From: Arenimonas donghaensis DSM 18148 = HO3-R19
Lineage (GTDB): Bacteria > Pseudomonadota > Gammaproteobacteria > Xanthomonadales > Xanthomonadaceae
Assembly (NCBI RefSeq): GCF_000743535.1
Contig: NZ_AVCJ01000002.1
Coordinates: 52,470 to 116,469 of the forward strand
Direction of reading: 5' to 3'
DNA: 64,000 nt
Shown: positions 38,713 to 48,402 of the stretch, one piece after another
Numbering within the stretch: the first letter of the stretch is position 1
How the letters are laid out: every line of letters starts with the position of its first letter
Made by a program: the position numbers and the translations under genes
Notes under the pieces: model-generated
The model's input: only the letters and a program-made list of their open reading frames with translations
The model's database searches: none
What the model was told of the DNA's origin: nothing

Positions 38713-38720
38713 CTTTTTTT

Positions 38721-38772
38721 TGTGGGAGGGACTTCAGTCCCGAAGCCCTTCGGGACTGAAGTCCCTCCCACA
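38721..38772. repeat. REP hairpin copy 3
   Basis: A 52-nt palindrome identical to copy 4, placed between xerC and hslV directly after an eight-base T run. Confidence 0.92.
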
Positions 38773-38839
38773 GTCGAGCCCGGGTTGAAGCCCGCCGGGC
38801 ACGCCCCCACAACTGTCCGGAGCCCCCACGGAACCGCCC

Positions 38840-39379
38840 ATGGACCCCACCGTCTTCCACGCCACCACCATCCTTTCAGTCCGCCGAGGCAACCAGGTCG
38901 TCGTCGCCGGCGATGGCCAGGTCACGCTGGGCAACACGGTGATGAAGGCCAACGCCCGCAAGGTCCGCAAGCTGGCCGGCGGCAAGGTCGTCGCCGGATT
39001 CGCTGGCGCCGCGGCCGACGCCTTCACGCTGTTTGAACTCTTCGAAGCCAAACTCGACCAGCACGGCGGCCAGCTGGTCCGCGCGGCCGTCGAGATGGCC
39101 AAGGAATGGCGCACCGACCGCCGCCTGGGCAAGCTCGAGGCGCTGCTGGCGGTGGCCGACAAGGACAGCTCGCTGGTGATCTCGGGGAACGGTGATGTTA
39201 TCGAGCCTGAAGACGGCATCGTCGCGATCGGCTCGGGCGGCCCCTTCGCCCTGGCCGCGGCGCGGGCGCTGTACCACCACACCGAACTCGACGCGCGCGC
39301 CATCGCAGAAGCCGCGCTCAACGTCGCCGGCGACATCTGCATCTACACCAATCGCAACATCGTGATCGAGGAACTGTGA
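38840..39379 (+). CDS. hslV: ATP-dependent protease peptidase subunit HslV
   Basis: The 179-residue subunit is a proteasome-like threonine peptidase. After removal of a short propeptide (MDPTVFHA) the mature N terminus is TTILSVRRG, with the catalytic Thr exposed, and [11 protein letters not shown] and [14 protein letters not shown] are conserved. It forms the hexameric rings capped by HslU. The stop overlaps the hslU start (TGATG), so the pair is translated together. Confidence 0.97.
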   Translation: MDPTVFHATTILSVRRGNQVVVAGDGQVTLGNTVMKANARKVRKLAGGKVVAGFAGAAADAFTLFELFEAKLDQHGGQLVRAAVEMAKEWRTDRRLGKLEALLAVADKDSSLVISGNGDVIEPEDGIVAIGSGGPFALAAARALYHHTELDARAIAEAALNVAGDICIYTNRNIVIEEL

Positions 39380-40716
39380 TGTCCGAGCTGACCCCCCGCG
39401 AAATCGTCGGCGAGCTCGACCGCTACATCATCGGCCAGGCCGACGCCAAGCGCGCTGTCGCCATCGCCCTGCGCAACCGCTGGCGGCGCATGCAGCTCGA
39501 ACCCTCCCTGCGTGACGAGGTGATGCCCAAGAACATCCTGATGATCGGTCCCACCGGCGTCGGCAAGACCGAGATCGCCCGCCGCCTGGCGGCGCTGGCC
39601 AACGCGCCCTTCGTCAAGGTCGAGGCCACGCGTTTCACCGAAGTCGGTTACGTCGGCAAGGACGTCGAACAGATCATCCGCGACCTGGCCGACATGGCGG
39701 TGAAGATGTACCGCGAACAGGCCAAGCTGCGCGTGCGCACCCAGGCCGAGGAACGCGCCGAAGATCGTGTCCTGGACGCCCTGCTGCCCAAGCGCCGCGG
39801 GCCGGGTTTCGCCATCGAGGTCAATGCCGAGGGCGAGAACGAAACCCGCAACAAGCTGCGCCGCCAGCTGCGCCAGGGCGAACTCGACGAGCGCGAGATC
39901 GAACTTGAACTGCAGCCGCCGATGGGCGCCGGCATGGACATCATGACCCCGCCGGGCATGGAGGAAATGGGCCAGCAGCTGCGCCAGATGTTCCAGTCCA
40001 TGGGCGGCGGCAAATCCCAGAAGCGCACGCTGGCGATCAAGCTGGCGCTGCCGATGCTGGTCGAGGAAGAAGCCGGCAAGCTGGTCAACGAAGAAGAAAT
40101 CCGCGCCCAGGCCATCGCCGCCTGCGAGCAGAACGGCATCGTCTTCATCGACGAAATCGACAAGGTCGCCAAGCGCCAGGACGTGCAGGGCGGCGACGTC
40201 AGCCGCGAAGGCGTGCAGCGCGACCTGCTGCCCCTGGTCGAAGGCTCGACGGTGAGCACCAAGTACGGTTCGATCAAGACCGACCACATCCTGTTCATCG
40301 CCTCGGGCGCCTTCCACGTCGCCAAGCCGTCCGACCTGATCCCGGAACTGCAGGGCCGCTTCCCGATCCGGGTCGAGCTGGGCGCGCTCAGCCGCGACGA
40401 CTTCAGGCGCATCCTCACCGAGCCAAGGAACGCCCTGGTGCGCCAGTACATGGCGCTGCTGGCCACCGAGGGCGTGAACATCGGCTTCGACGACGACGCC
40501 ATCGACCGCCTGGCCGAGATCGCCTTCCTGATCAACGAGCGCCAGGAAAACATCGGCGCCCGCCGCCTGCACACGGTGCTCGAGAAGCTGCTCGAAAAGC
40601 TCAGCTTCGAGGCCCCCGACAAGGGAGGGCTGTCGCTGATGGTCGACCGCGCCATGGTCGACGACCAGCTCGGCGACGCCGTCCAGGACCCGGACCTGAG
40701 CCGCTACATCCTCTGA
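39379..40716 (+). CDS. hslU: ATP-dependent protease ATPase subunit HslU
   Basis: The 445-residue AAA+ ATPase unfolds substrates for HslV. Walker A is [15 protein letters not shown] (residues about 55-69) and Walker B is VFIDEIDK (about 256-263). The I-domain and the conserved C-terminal LSRYIL that docks into HslV are present. The ATG at 39379 overlaps the hslV stop; a GTG three bases earlier would add only one residue. Confidence 0.97.
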   Translation: MSELTPREIVGELDRYIIGQADAKRAVAIALRNRWRRMQLEPSLRDEVMPKNILMIGPTGVGKTEIARRLAALANAPFVKVEATRFTEVGYVGKDVEQIIRDLADMAVKMYREQAKLRVRTQAEERAEDRVLDALLPKRRGPGFAIEVNAEGENETRNKLRRQLRQGELDEREIELELQPPMGAGMDIMTPPGMEEMGQQLRQMFQSMGGGKSQKRTLAIKLALPMLVEEEAGKLVNEEEIRAQAIAACEQNGIVFIDEIDKVAKRQDVQGGDVSREGVQRDLLPLVEGSTVSTKYGSIKTDHILFIASGAFHVAKPSDLIPELQGRFPIRVELGALSRDDFRRILTEPRNALVRQYMALLATEGVNIGFDDDAIDRLAEIAFLINERQENIGARRLHTVLEKLLEKLSFEAPDKGGLSLMVDRAMVDDQLGDAVQDPDLSRYIL

Positions 40717-40786
40717 GCCCTGGACATGGCTGTCAGGTTTCCAGCGGGGGGCGGGTCTATGGCATTACGTGACCCTGGAACCCGCC

Positions 40787-41371
40787 ATGCCCGCCGTCCT
40801 CGCCCTTGCCAACCTGGCCGCCAGCCCGCCGGCGCCGCGCCCGCGGCCGGCGCCTGAGCCGCCGTCCACCGTGGCCAGCGCCGACCTGCCGCGCATCGAG
40901 GACGTGCTTCGCGAACACGGCGCCATGCTTTCGCGCATCGCCGGCAGCTACGAGTCCGAACCGGCCCGCCGCGACGACCTGCTGCAGGAAATCAGCCTGG
41001 CGGTCTGGAAGGCGCTGCCGGCCTGGCGCGGGGATGCCTCGCTGCGCACCTTCGCCGCCCGGGTCGCCCACAACCGCGCCCTGGACCACCTGACCCGGGA
41101 AAAACGCGCCCAGGGTGAAGAACTGCGCGACGAACACCCCGATCCGGGCACCAGCCCGGTGCGCCACGCCGAAGCCCACCAGCAGCGCAGCGACCTGGTC
41201 GCCGCCGTGCGCCGGCTGCCGCTGGGCCAGCGCCAGGTCGTGGTGCTGGCGCTGGAAGGATTCTCGCAGCGCGAAATCGCCGACAGCCTGGGCCTGGAGG
41301 AAAACACCGTCACCCAGCGCCTGTCGCGCGCCCGGCGACAACTCAACGATTGGCTGGGAGCCCGCGCATGA
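40787..41371 (+). CDS. ECF-type RNA polymerase sigma factor
   Basis: The 194-residue sigma factor has a Pro/Ala-rich N-terminal tail, region 2 (DLLQEISLAVWKALPAWRGDASLRTFAARVAHNRALDHL) and region 4 (RRLPLGQRQVVVLALEGFSQREIADSLGLEENTVTQRLSRARRQL). The ATG at 40787 has GGAA 6 nt upstream; an upstream GTG at 40769 would add six residues. The next gene overlaps its stop by 4 nt and encodes a membrane protein that may hold it inactive, although no standard anti-sigma motif is seen there. Confidence 0.88.
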   Translation: MPAVLALANLAASPPAPRPRPAPEPPSTVASADLPRIEDVLREHGAMLSRIAGSYESEPARRDDLLQEISLAVWKALPAWRGDASLRTFAARVAHNRALDHLTREKRAQGEELRDEHPDPGTSPVRHAEAHQQRSDLVAAVRRLPLGQRQVVVLALEGFSQREIADSLGLEENTVTQRLSRARRQLNDWLGARA

Positions 41372-41943
41372 ATGCCAACAAGGACTGGGACGCGCTGTCG
41401 GCCACCTGGCAGCAGCAGGCCACGCAGACGATCGACGTCGAGGCCCTGCGCCGCGAGGCGGTTCGCCGCGGACGCACCCTGCGGCTGACGGTCTGGCTGG
41501 AGACGGGCCTGACGGCGCTGGTCGTGCTCGTCTGCGCGGTGGTGGCGCTTGCACCGTCGAGCGACGCCTTCGAACGCGGCCTGTTCGCCGGTCTGGCGGT
41601 GCTGATGACCGCCTACCAGGCCTACATGGTCTGGCTGCGCCGCCGCGAGTGGAGCGAAGCCGGCCTCGACGCCACCGCCCTGCTGGACCTGGAGCTGCGC
41701 CGCTGCGCCACCACGCTCTACTACTGGCGTTTTGGCATGTGGTCGGTGCTGGGGCTTTGGCTGGCCCTGTTCGGTGCCTGGCTGTGGATGATCGGCCAGC
41801 CGGATCCGAACGCCAGCGCCGAGGGCCTCATGGGCGGCCTGTACGCCAACGTCGTGGTGATCCCGGCCATCGGCGTTTACGGTCTCTGGCGAAGCCGGCA
41901 GGCCCGCCGTCGCCGCGAACGCCTGCTGGCCCTGCGCAACTAG
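41368..41943 (+). CDS. Membrane protein encoded with the ECF sigma factor, possible anti-sigma factor
   Basis: The 191-residue protein has a cytosolic N-terminal segment of about 40 residues (NKDWDALSATWQQQATQTIDVEALRREAVRRG) and four hydrophobic segments between about 42 and 180. Its ATG overlaps the sigma stop (ATGA), so production is coupled. An anti-sigma role is suggested only by this arrangement; the cysteine-rich zinc motif of ZAS anti-sigmas is absent. Confidence 0.7.
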   Translation: MNANKDWDALSATWQQQATQTIDVEALRREAVRRGRTLRLTVWLETGLTALVVLVCAVVALAPSSDAFERGLFAGLAVLMTAYQAYMVWLRRREWSEAGLDATALLDLELRRCATTLYYWRFGMWSVLGLWLALFGAWLWMIGQPDPNASAEGLMGGLYANVVVIPAIGVYGLWRSRQARRRRERLLALRN

Positions 41944-41959
41944 CCGATACAATGCGGCG

Positions 41960-42310
41960 ATGAACCCGCGCCCGACCGACATCGTCCTGCACCAGGCCTC
42001 GCACGTGCTGGAGGTGGCCTTCGACGACGGCCGCCGCTTCCGCCTGCCCTGCGAATACCTGCGGGTGGAATCGCCCAGCGCCGAGGTCCAGGGCCATGGC
42101 CCGGGCCAGAAGGTGCTGGTGGCCGGCAAGCGCGACGTCAACATCCGGGCCGTCGAACCGGTCGGCCACTACGCCGTGCTGCTGCGGTTCGACGACGGCC
42201 ACGAAAGCGGCCTCTACAGCTGGAAGCTGCTGGCGACCCTGGGCGAAGAACACGCCACCCGCTGGCCCGCCTACCTGGCCGCCCTGGAAGCCGCCGGCCT
42301 GTCCCGCTGA
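41960..42310 (+). CDS. DUF971 family protein
   Basis: The 116-residue protein matches the DUF971 (gamma-butyrobetaine hydroxylase-like N-terminal) domain, with a conserved RFRLPCEYLRVESPSAEVQGHG block and a GLYSWKLL segment. Stand-alone DUF971 proteins are usually cytosolic and of unknown function, often found near Fe-S or parA-like genes in gammaproteobacteria. A REP hairpin follows 10 nt after the stop. Confidence 0.88.
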   Translation: MNPRPTDIVLHQASHVLEVAFDDGRRFRLPCEYLRVESPSAEVQGHGPGQKVLVAGKRDVNIRAVEPVGHYAVLLRFDDGHESGLYSWKLLATLGEEHATRWPAYLAALEAAGLSR

Positions 42311-42320
42311 CCCACGTCCT

Positions 42321-42372
42321 TGTGGGAGGGACTTCAGTCCCGAAGCCCTTCGGGACTGAAGTCCCTCCCACA
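42321..42372. repeat. REP hairpin copy 4
   Basis: Same 52-nt palindrome as copy 3, here between the convergent DUF971 and arsC-like genes. Confidence 0.92.
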
Positions 42373-42378
42373 GGTGGG

Positions 42379-42732
42379 CTAGAGCAGCTCCAAGAGCCGC
42401 TCCGTCGGCCGCCCAATCACCGCCCGGTCGCCGACCTCCAGCACCGGCCGTTCGATCAGCCGCGGATGCGCCGCCAGCAGCGCCGCCCACTCGGCGGCCG
42501 GGCGCTCGTCGTCGGCCGACAGCCCCAGGGCCCTGGCCTGGTCTTCCTTGAACCGCACCAGCTGCCGCGGGTCGCCGCCCAGCTTGCCCATCAGGGCTTC
42601 GACCTGGGCCGGGGAGGGCGCCTGCCCCAGGTAATCCACCACCTCGGCCGTCACGCCGCGCCCGGCCAGCAGCTGCATGGCCTCGCGGGACTTGCTGCAG
42701 CGGGGGTTGTGCCAGATTCGTATCGTTTCCAT
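42379..42732 (-). CDS. ArsC/Spx-like reductase (glutaredoxin-fold)
   Basis: The 117-residue protein matches the ArsC family: the N-terminal [14 protein letters not shown] contains the active Cys12, and later [10 protein letters not shown] and [15 protein letters not shown] are family blocks. Members include glutaredoxin-linked arsenate reductases and the YffB-type proteins of unknown role. No ars operon is nearby, so arsenate reduction is not certain. Confidence 0.85.
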   Translation of the reverse strand: METIRIWHNPRCSKSREAMQLLAGRGVTAEVVDYLGQAPSPAQVEALMGKLGGDPRQLVRFKEDQARALGLSADDERPAAEWAALLAAHPRLIERPVLEVGDRAVIGRPTERLLELL

Positions 42733-42752
42733 GGGCGAATTATACTTCCCCG

Positions 42753-43511
42753 ATGGACGACAAGGCCCCGCAGGACACCACCCACTTCGGCTTTCGCGAC
42801 GTGCCGGTGGGCGAGAAGAAAAAGCTGGTCGGCGAGGTCTTCAGCTCGGTCGCGCGCCAGTACGACCTGATGAACGACCTGATGTCCCTGGGCATCCACC
42901 GGGTCTGGAAGCGTTATTTCGTCGGCACCTCCGGCGTCAAGCGCGGCGACCGCGTGCTCGACCTGGCCGGCGGCACCGGCGACATCGCCGCGCTGCTGCA
43001 CGACCGCGTCGGCGACACCGGCAGCGTCGTGCTCGGCGACATCAACGCCCAGATGCTCGGCGTCGGCCGCGACCGCCTCACCGACCGCGGCCTGGTCCGC
43101 GGGCTTGAATACGTCCAGCTCAACGCCGAGGCGCTGCCGTTCCCGGACGCCAGCTTCGACCTGGTCACCATCGCCTTCGGCCTGCGCAACGTCACCGAGA
43201 AGGCCAACGCCCTGCGCGAGATGCACCGCGTGCTCAAGGTCGGCGGCCGCGCCCTGGTGCTGGAGTTCTCGCAGGTCAAGCCTGAATGGTTCCGCCCGGT
43301 CTACGACTTCCACTCCTTCCAGGTGCTGCCGCGCCTGGGCAAGCTGTTCGCCAACGACGCCGACAGCTACCAGTACCTGGCCGAGTCGATCCGCAAGCAC
43401 CCGCCGCAGGACGAGCTCCGGGCCATGATGGAAACCGCCGGCTTTCACCGCTGCGACTACCGCAACCTCAGCGCCGGCATCTGCGCCATCCACTCCGGCT
43501 ACCGGGTCTAG
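42753..43511 (+). CDS. ubiE: Demethylmenaquinone/2-octaprenyl-6-methoxy-1,4-benzoquinol methylase UbiE
   Basis: The 252-residue SAM-dependent enzyme methylates quinone precursors (ubiquinone and, where present, menaquinone). The SAM-binding motif is [12 protein letters not shown] near residue 68, preceded by the UbiE signature [18 protein letters not shown] and followed by [24 protein letters not shown]. The adjacent genes are not of the pathway; ubiE is divergent from the arsC-like gene. Confidence 0.96.
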   Translation: MDDKAPQDTTHFGFRDVPVGEKKKLVGEVFSSVARQYDLMNDLMSLGIHRVWKRYFVGTSGVKRGDRVLDLAGGTGDIAALLHDRVGDTGSVVLGDINAQMLGVGRDRLTDRGLVRGLEYVQLNAEALPFPDASFDLVTIAFGLRNVTEKANALREMHRVLKVGGRALVLEFSQVKPEWFRPVYDFHSFQVLPRLGKLFANDADSYQYLAESIRKHPPQDELRAMMETAGFHRCDYRNLSAGICAIHSGYRV

Positions 43512-43568
43512 GGGCTGCCACCCGGTTCCTGCGCTAGAATCGGACGGTCCCGCCGTACGGAAACGCCC

Positions 43569-45473
43569 ATGCGCCGCCCCAGCCTCCTGCTCGCCCTGCT
43601 GCTGACCCTGCCTGCCTTCGCCCAGGCGCCTGCCCAGGCCCCGGCCGAAGACGACCGCCGCAGCGATGAACATTCCTATGCCCAGCCCGACAAGGTGCGC
43701 ATCGGCGACCTGGCGCTGGACCTGGCCGTTGACTTCGCCGACCGCCAGCTCGCGGGCCATGCCACCCTCACCCTGGCCTGGGCCGACCCCGAGGCGACCG
43801 AGCTGGTGCTCGACACCCGCGACCTGGCCATCGAGCGCGTCGAGGCCCGCAACGGCAGCCGCAAGTGGCGCGAGGTCGAATTCGCCCTGGCCGCGGAGGA
43901 CGAGCGCTTCGGCAGCAAGCTGACCGTCAGCCTGCCGCGCCAGTACGAACAGGTGCGCATCCACTACGCCACCTCGCCCGAGGCCTCCGGCCTGCAGTGG
44001 CTGGCGCCGAGCATGACCTCGGGTGGCAAGACGCCCTTCATGTTCAGCCAGTCGCAGGCCATCCACGCCCGCAGCTGGGTGCCGCTGCAGGACACGCCCT
44101 CGGTGCGCTTCACCTACACCGCGCGCATCCGCACCCCGGCCGACGTGATGGCGCTGATGAGCGCCGACAACGACCCGCAGGCCGCGCGCGACGGCGACTA
44201 CAGCTTCACCATGCCCCAGGCCATTCCCAGCTACCTGATGGCGATCGCCGCCGGCGACCTGGTGTTCAAGCCCATCTCCGATCGCGTCGGCGTCTGGGCC
44301 GAGCCGCAGGTCGTCGACCGCGCGGTCAAGGAGTTCGAAGACACCGAGCGCATGATCGAGGTCACCGAGTCGCTCTACGGCCCCTACCGCTGGGAGCGCT
44401 ACGACCTGCTGATCCTGCCGCCGTCCTTCCCCTTCGGCGGCATGGAAAACCCGCGCCTGAGCTTCATCACGCCCACCGTCATCGTCGGCGACAAGTCGCT
44501 GGTGTCGCTGATCGCGCACGAGCTGGCGCATTCGTGGTCGGGCAACCTGGTCACCAATGCGACCTGGAAGGACATGTGGCTCAACGAGGGTTTCACCAGC
44601 TACGTCGAGAACCGCATCGTCGAGGAACTGTTCGGCAAGGCCCGGGCGGACATGGAGTTCACCATCAGCCGCAATGGCCTGCGCGAAGAGCTCAAGGACA
44701 TCCCCGAAGAACGGCAGGTGCTGATGCTGCCGGCGCGCGCCGGCTCCGACCCCGAAGACGCGCTCGGCGCGGTGGCCTACGACAAGGGCGCCTGGTTCCT
44801 GCAGTTCCTGGAACAGCGCTTCGGCCGCGAGACCTTCGACGCCTTCCTGCGCAGCTGGTTCGACCAGCACGCGTTCCAGTCCGCCACCAGTGAACAGTTC
44901 CTGGCCTTCCTCGAAGCAGAACTGATGGCCAGGCAGCCCGACGCGGTGACCCGCGAGGAAGTGATGACCTGGCTGACCGCGCCCGGCATCCCCGACTTCG
45001 CGCCCGCGATCGAATCGCCGCGTTTCGCCGCCGTCGATGCCGCGCGCGCCGACTGGCTGAAGAACCGCAAGACCGCCCGCGACCTGCCCACCGCCGAATG
45101 GACCACCCAGGAGTGGGTGTATTTCCTCGAGGGCATGCCCGAGTCGCTGGAGCCGGCCCGGATGGTCGAACTCGACCAGGCCTTCCGCTTCACCGGTACT
45201 TCCAACGGCGAACTGGCCCAGCGCTGGTACCCGCTGTCCGAGCGCAGCGAATACTTCGAGGCGCGTCCGGCGATGTCGCTGTTCCTGCGCAAGATCGGTC
45301 GCCGCAAGCTGATCATGCCGACCTACGAGGCCCTGGTGGCCAGCGAGGAAGGCCTGGCTTTCGCGACCCAGGTCTACGCGATGTCGAAGGCGGGATACCA
45401 CCCGATTACCCAGGGCTCGGTCGAAGCCATGCTGGCCAAGGCCCGCAAGGCGACGGAAGAATCCACGAAATGA
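43569..45473 (+). CDS. Exported M1-family metallopeptidase
   Basis: The 634-residue protein begins with a signal peptide (SLLLALLLTLPAFAQA). The M1 aminopeptidase/LTA4-hydrolase signature is complete: GGMENPR near 292, zinc motif HELAHSW near 317-323 and the third ligand Glu in WLNEGFTSYVENR. It likely hydrolyses N-terminal residues from peptides in the periplasm. The stop overlaps the next gene's start (ATGA). Confidence 0.93.
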   Translation: MRRPSLLLALLLTLPAFAQAPAQAPAEDDRRSDEHSYAQPDKVRIGDLALDLAVDFADRQLAGHATLTLAWADPEATELVLDTRDLAIERVEARNGSRKWREVEFALAAEDERFGSKLTVSLPRQYEQVRIHYATSPEASGLQWLAPSMTSGGKTPFMFSQSQAIHARSWVPLQDTPSVRFTYTARIRTPADVMALMSADNDPQAARDGDYSFTMPQAIPSYLMAIAAGDLVFKPISDRVGVWAEPQVVDRAVKEFEDTERMIEVTESLYGPYRWERYDLLILPPSFPFGGMENPRLSFITPTVIVGDKSLVSLIAHELAHSWSGNLVTNATWKDMWLNEGFTSYVENRIVEELFGKARADMEFTISRNGLREELKDIPEERQVLMLPARAGSDPEDALGAVAYDKGAWFLQFLEQRFGRETFDAFLRSWFDQHAFQSATSEQFLAFLEAELMARQPDAVTREEVMTWLTAPGIPDFAPAIESPRFAAVDAARADWLKNRKTARDLPTAEWTTQEWVYFLEGMPESLEPARMVELDQAFRFTGTSNGELAQRWYPLSERSEYFEARPAMSLFLRKIGRRKLIMPTYEALVASEEGLAFATQVYAMSKAGYHPITQGSVEAMLAKARKATEESTK

Positions 45474-46414
45474 GTTCCGGGCGCGCGGCGCGTCCGCGCA
45501 AGCTGCTGCTGGCCGGCGCCCTGGGCGTGACCATCGGGGCCCTGGGCCTGGCCGCCAGCGCGCCCGAGCGGGTGCTCCAGGCCGAATTCGCCCGCCAGCG
45601 CTGGCTGGCCGGCGCCGAGCCGCTGGATTTCGAAATCGCCGGGCACCGCTGGGCCAGCCTGGCCGCCGGCCCGGTCGACGCGCCCCTGGTGGTGCTGGTG
45701 CATGGCTTCACCGGCAGCAAGGAAAACTGGCTGCCACTGATGCGCGAGCTGTCGCGCGAGCACCGCGTGCTGGCCGTCGACCTGCCGGGCTGGGGCGAAA
45801 GCGACCGGCTGGCCGGCACCGACTACGGCCCGGCCGCCCAGGCGGCGCGCCTGGCGGCCTTCATCAAGGCCCTGCCGCAGGCGCCGGAAATGGTGGTCGG
45901 GCACTCGATGGGCGGCCAGATCGTCGGCCTGCTGGCCGCGCGCCATCCCCGGACCGCGCCGCGCATCGTGCTGATGTCCTCGGCCGGAGTGCGCTACAGC
46001 GAAAACGCCTTCGCCAACGCCGTGCTGGCCGGCGAGAACCCGTTCCAGGTGACCAACCGCGCCGAACTCAAGCGCTACCTGGGCATCGTCTTCGCCGACC
46101 CGCCGTTCGTGCCGTGGCCGGCCAGCGAGGCCCTGGTGCGGCGCCGTCGTGCCGATGCCGATTTCGAACAGCGCGTGCTCGACGGCATCGGCCGCGGCCC
46201 CGACGCCTTCGCACTGGAAGCCGAGCTGGGCAACATCAGCGCCCCGACCCTGCTGCTGTGGTGCCGGGAGGACAAGGTGATCGACATCAGCGCCGCCGAG
46301 GTTTTCGCCCGAGGCATCCCGGAAAGCCGCACCGTCATCCTCAGCGGCTGTGGCCACATGCCGATGATGGCCCAGCCCCGCAACGTCGCCGAAGCCCTGC
46401 GCAATTTCATGTGA
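45470..46414 (+). CDS. Membrane-anchored alpha/beta hydrolase
   Basis: The 314-residue hydrolase has an N-terminal hydrophobic segment (about 12-30) that may anchor it, and an alpha/beta fold with oxyanion segment VHGFTGSKENWL, nucleophile Ser146 in VGHSMGGQ and catalytic His in SGCGHMPMM. Similar proteins are lipases or hydrolases of lipid esters. The ATG at 45470 overlaps the M1 peptidase stop, so the two are co-translated. Confidence 0.88.
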   Translation: MSSGRAARPRKLLLAGALGVTIGALGLAASAPERVLQAEFARQRWLAGAEPLDFEIAGHRWASLAAGPVDAPLVVLVHGFTGSKENWLPLMRELSREHRVLAVDLPGWGESDRLAGTDYGPAAQAARLAAFIKALPQAPEMVVGHSMGGQIVGLLAARHPRTAPRIVLMSSAGVRYSENAFANAVLAGENPFQVTNRAELKRYLGIVFADPPFVPWPASEALVRRRRADADFEQRVLDGIGRGPDAFALEAELGNISAPTLLLWCREDKVIDISAAEVFARGIPESRTVILSGCGHMPMMAQPRNVAEALRNFM

Positions 46415-46475
46415 CCCCTGTGGGAGGGACTTCAGTCCCGAAAGCCTTTCGGGACTGAAGTCCCTCCCACAGGGG
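46415..46475. repeat. REP hairpin copy 5
   Basis: The longest copy (61 nt), with arms extended by extra C/G pairs (cccctgtggga ... tcccacagggg), directly after the stop of the alpha/beta hydrolase gene. Confidence 0.92.
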
Positions 46476-46483
46476 GCGAAAGA

Positions 46484-46509
46484 AAAAGGCCGCCCGGAGG
46501 CGGCCTTTT
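46484..46509. terminator. Bidirectional Rho-independent terminator
   Basis: Stem aaaaggccgcc / ggcggcctttt (11 bp) around a 4-nt loop, with A- and T-runs at the ends, between two convergent genes and next to REP copy 5. Confidence 0.85.
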
Positions 46510-46528
46510 CCGTCAAGCAACCACGAAC

Positions 46529-48262
46529 CTACTCCCCGGCGCGCGACGCGTCGCGGGCGGCCTTGAAGGCGTTGCCTTCGACGTAGTTCGGCCAGGCCTC
46601 GTTGCCGGCCAGTTCGCGGCCCACGCCATAGAGCGCCTGCAGGTCCTGCACGACGCCGCGCAGGTCCCAGTTCGGGTCGTACTCGTCGGCGGCCTTGTGG
46701 TAGGCGACGTTCTGGTAGTTCGCCTGGACCTGGCGGCCGTAGTCCTTGCCCTTCTCGACGTGGTCGATGCCGCCCTTGGCGTACAGGGCCGGCACGCCGT
46801 ACTTGGCGAAGCTGAAGTGGTCGGAGCGGAAGAAGAAGCCCTTCTCGACGCTGTCCTCTTCCACCAGCACGCGGTCCTGGGCCTCGGCGATCGGGCGCAG
46901 CACCTCGTCCAGCTCGCTGTTGCCCAGGCCGATCACCACGAAGTCCCGGGTCGGGCCGACGACGGACATCGCGTCCAGGTTCACCACCGCCACCGTGTCC
47001 TTGAGCGCAATGGCCGGGTTGGCGGCGTAGTACTTCGAACCCAGCAGGCCGGACTCTTCCAGGGTCACCAGCAGGAACACCACCGAACGCGCCGGCTGCG
47101 GGTCCTGCACGGTGAAGGCTTCGGCGATCTCCAGCACGCCGGCGACGCCGGTGGCGTTGTCGATGGCGCCGTTGTAGATGTGGTCCTCGCCTTCGCCGGC
47201 GGCTTCACCGCCGTGGGCGGCGCCGTGGTCGCCCAGGTGGTCCCAGTGCGCGGTGTAGACGATGGCTTCGTCCGGACGCTCGGTGCCCGGCAGCTTGGCC
47301 AGGATGTTGCGCGAGCTGCTTTCCTTGATGGTCGAGTTGAGCGTGGCGCTGAAGGTCGCGTCGCCCAGGTCCACGGCGGTGAAGCCGGGCTGGTTGGCGG
47401 CGGTGCGCAGCGCGGCCAGGTCCAGGCCGGCGTCGGCGAACAGCTGCTCGGCGACTTCACCCGTGATCCAGCCCTGCATCGGCAGGCGCGGTTCCGGGTC
47501 GTCCGCCGCGGTCAGGTCGTACTGCGCGCCCGACCAGCTGTTCTTCACCACGTCCCAGCCGTAACCGGCGCCGGCATCGTCGTGGATGATCAGCGCGGCG
47601 GCGGCGCCCTGGCGGGCGGCTTCTTCGTACTTGTAGGTCCAGCGGCCGTAGTAGGTCATCTTCTTGCCGCTGAAGAGTTCCTCGCTGCCGACGTGGAAGC
47701 CCGGGTCGTTGACCAGCATGACCACGGTCTTGCCCTTCACGTCCAGGCCTTCGTAGTCGTTCCAGTCGACTTCCGGGGCGTTGACGCCGTAGCCCACGAA
47801 CACCATTTCGCTGGCGTCCACCGACACCTGCGGCTGCGCGGTGCGGGTGCCCAGGGCCATCTGGCTGCCAAAGGCCAACGGGCGGTCTTCGCCGCCCAGG
47901 GTGATCCTGGCGCCGGAGGTCGATTCGTCGGCGGTGGTTTCCACCATGGCCACGTCCTGGAACCAGCTGTCGCCGTTACCCGGCTGCAGGCCGAGGCGCT
48001 CGAACTGGGCGACCAGGTAGTCGGCGGTCAATTGCTCGCCCTCGGTGCCCGGGGCGCGGCCGCCGAATTCGTCGGACGAGAGCACCTTCACGTGGGCGGC
48101 GAAGTCTTCCGCGGAGATCTCCGGACCAAAGCCGTGGTCGGCCGAAGGCGCGGCGCGCGCGGCCGGTGCAGCAGCGGCGGCGGCGTCGTCGGCCGGCTCC
48201 GGGGCCGGGCTGCAGGCGGACAGCGCCAGCGCCGCGGCGGCAAACAGCAGGGTGTGCTTCAT
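46529..48262 (-). CDS. Lipoprotein M28-family metallopeptidase
   Basis: The 577-residue protein has a lipoprotein signal (AAALALSAC, lipobox Cys near 17) and the peptidase M28 domain with a PA insert. The zinc-binding HWDHLGDH motif (about 341-348) is followed by DNATGVAGVLEIAEAF, then EESGLLGSKYYA and NLDAMSVVG. M28 enzymes are di-zinc aminopeptidases that remove N-terminal residues. Being lipid-anchored, it likely acts on peptides at the outer membrane or periplasm. Confidence 0.92.
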   Translation of the reverse strand: MKHTLLFAAAALALSACSPAPEPADDAAAAAAPAARAAPSADHGFGPEISAEDFAAHVKVLSSDEFGGRAPGTEGEQLTADYLVAQFERLGLQPGNGDSWFQDVAMVETTADESTSGARITLGGEDRPLAFGSQMALGTRTAQPQVSVDASEMVFVGYGVNAPEVDWNDYEGLDVKGKTVVMLVNDPGFHVGSEELFSGKKMTYYGRWTYKYEEAARQGAAAALIIHDDAGAGYGWDVVKNSWSGAQYDLTAADDPEPRLPMQGWITGEVAEQLFADAGLDLAALRTAANQPGFTAVDLGDATFSATLNSTIKESSSRNILAKLPGTERPDEAIVYTAHWDHLGDHGAAHGGEAAGEGEDHIYNGAIDNATGVAGVLEIAEAFTVQDPQPARSVVFLLVTLEESGLLGSKYYAANPAIALKDTVAVVNLDAMSVVGPTRDFVVIGLGNSELDEVLRPIAEAQDRVLVEEDSVEKGFFFRSDHFSFAKYGVPALYAKGGIDHVEKGKDYGRQVQANYQNVAYHKAADEYDPNWDLRGVVQDLQALYGVGRELAGNEAWPNYVEGNAFKAARDASRAGE

Positions 48263-48318
48263 GCGTGGGGTCTCCAGCTGAACGGAAACCCCGATTCTAG
48301 CGCCATCGCCACCTCATT

Positions 48319-48390
48319 GTAGGAGCGCCTTCAGGCGCGAATCTTTGCCATGCCCAAGGCAAGGCATCGCGGCTGAAGCCGCTCCTACAG
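48319..48390. repeat. REP doublet of a second class
   Basis: Two facing elements (tgtaggagcgccttcaggcgcgaa and tcgcggctgaagccgctcctaca) 72 nt end to end. The type is like the GTAGGAGC REP sequences of Pseudomonas and Xanthomonads and differs from the six class-1 copies. Confidence 0.85.
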
Positions 48391-48402
48391 GGGTGGGATG
48401 GG

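Noticed and set aside
38712..38772. Rho-independent terminator after xerC
   Set aside because: The eight-T run comes before the hairpin rather than after it, so the normal order is not met.
38722..39036. Frames starting GGTSVPK with EVPPT near REP copies
   Set aside because: They come from translating the REP hairpin and are not genes except where soeA reads through copy 2.
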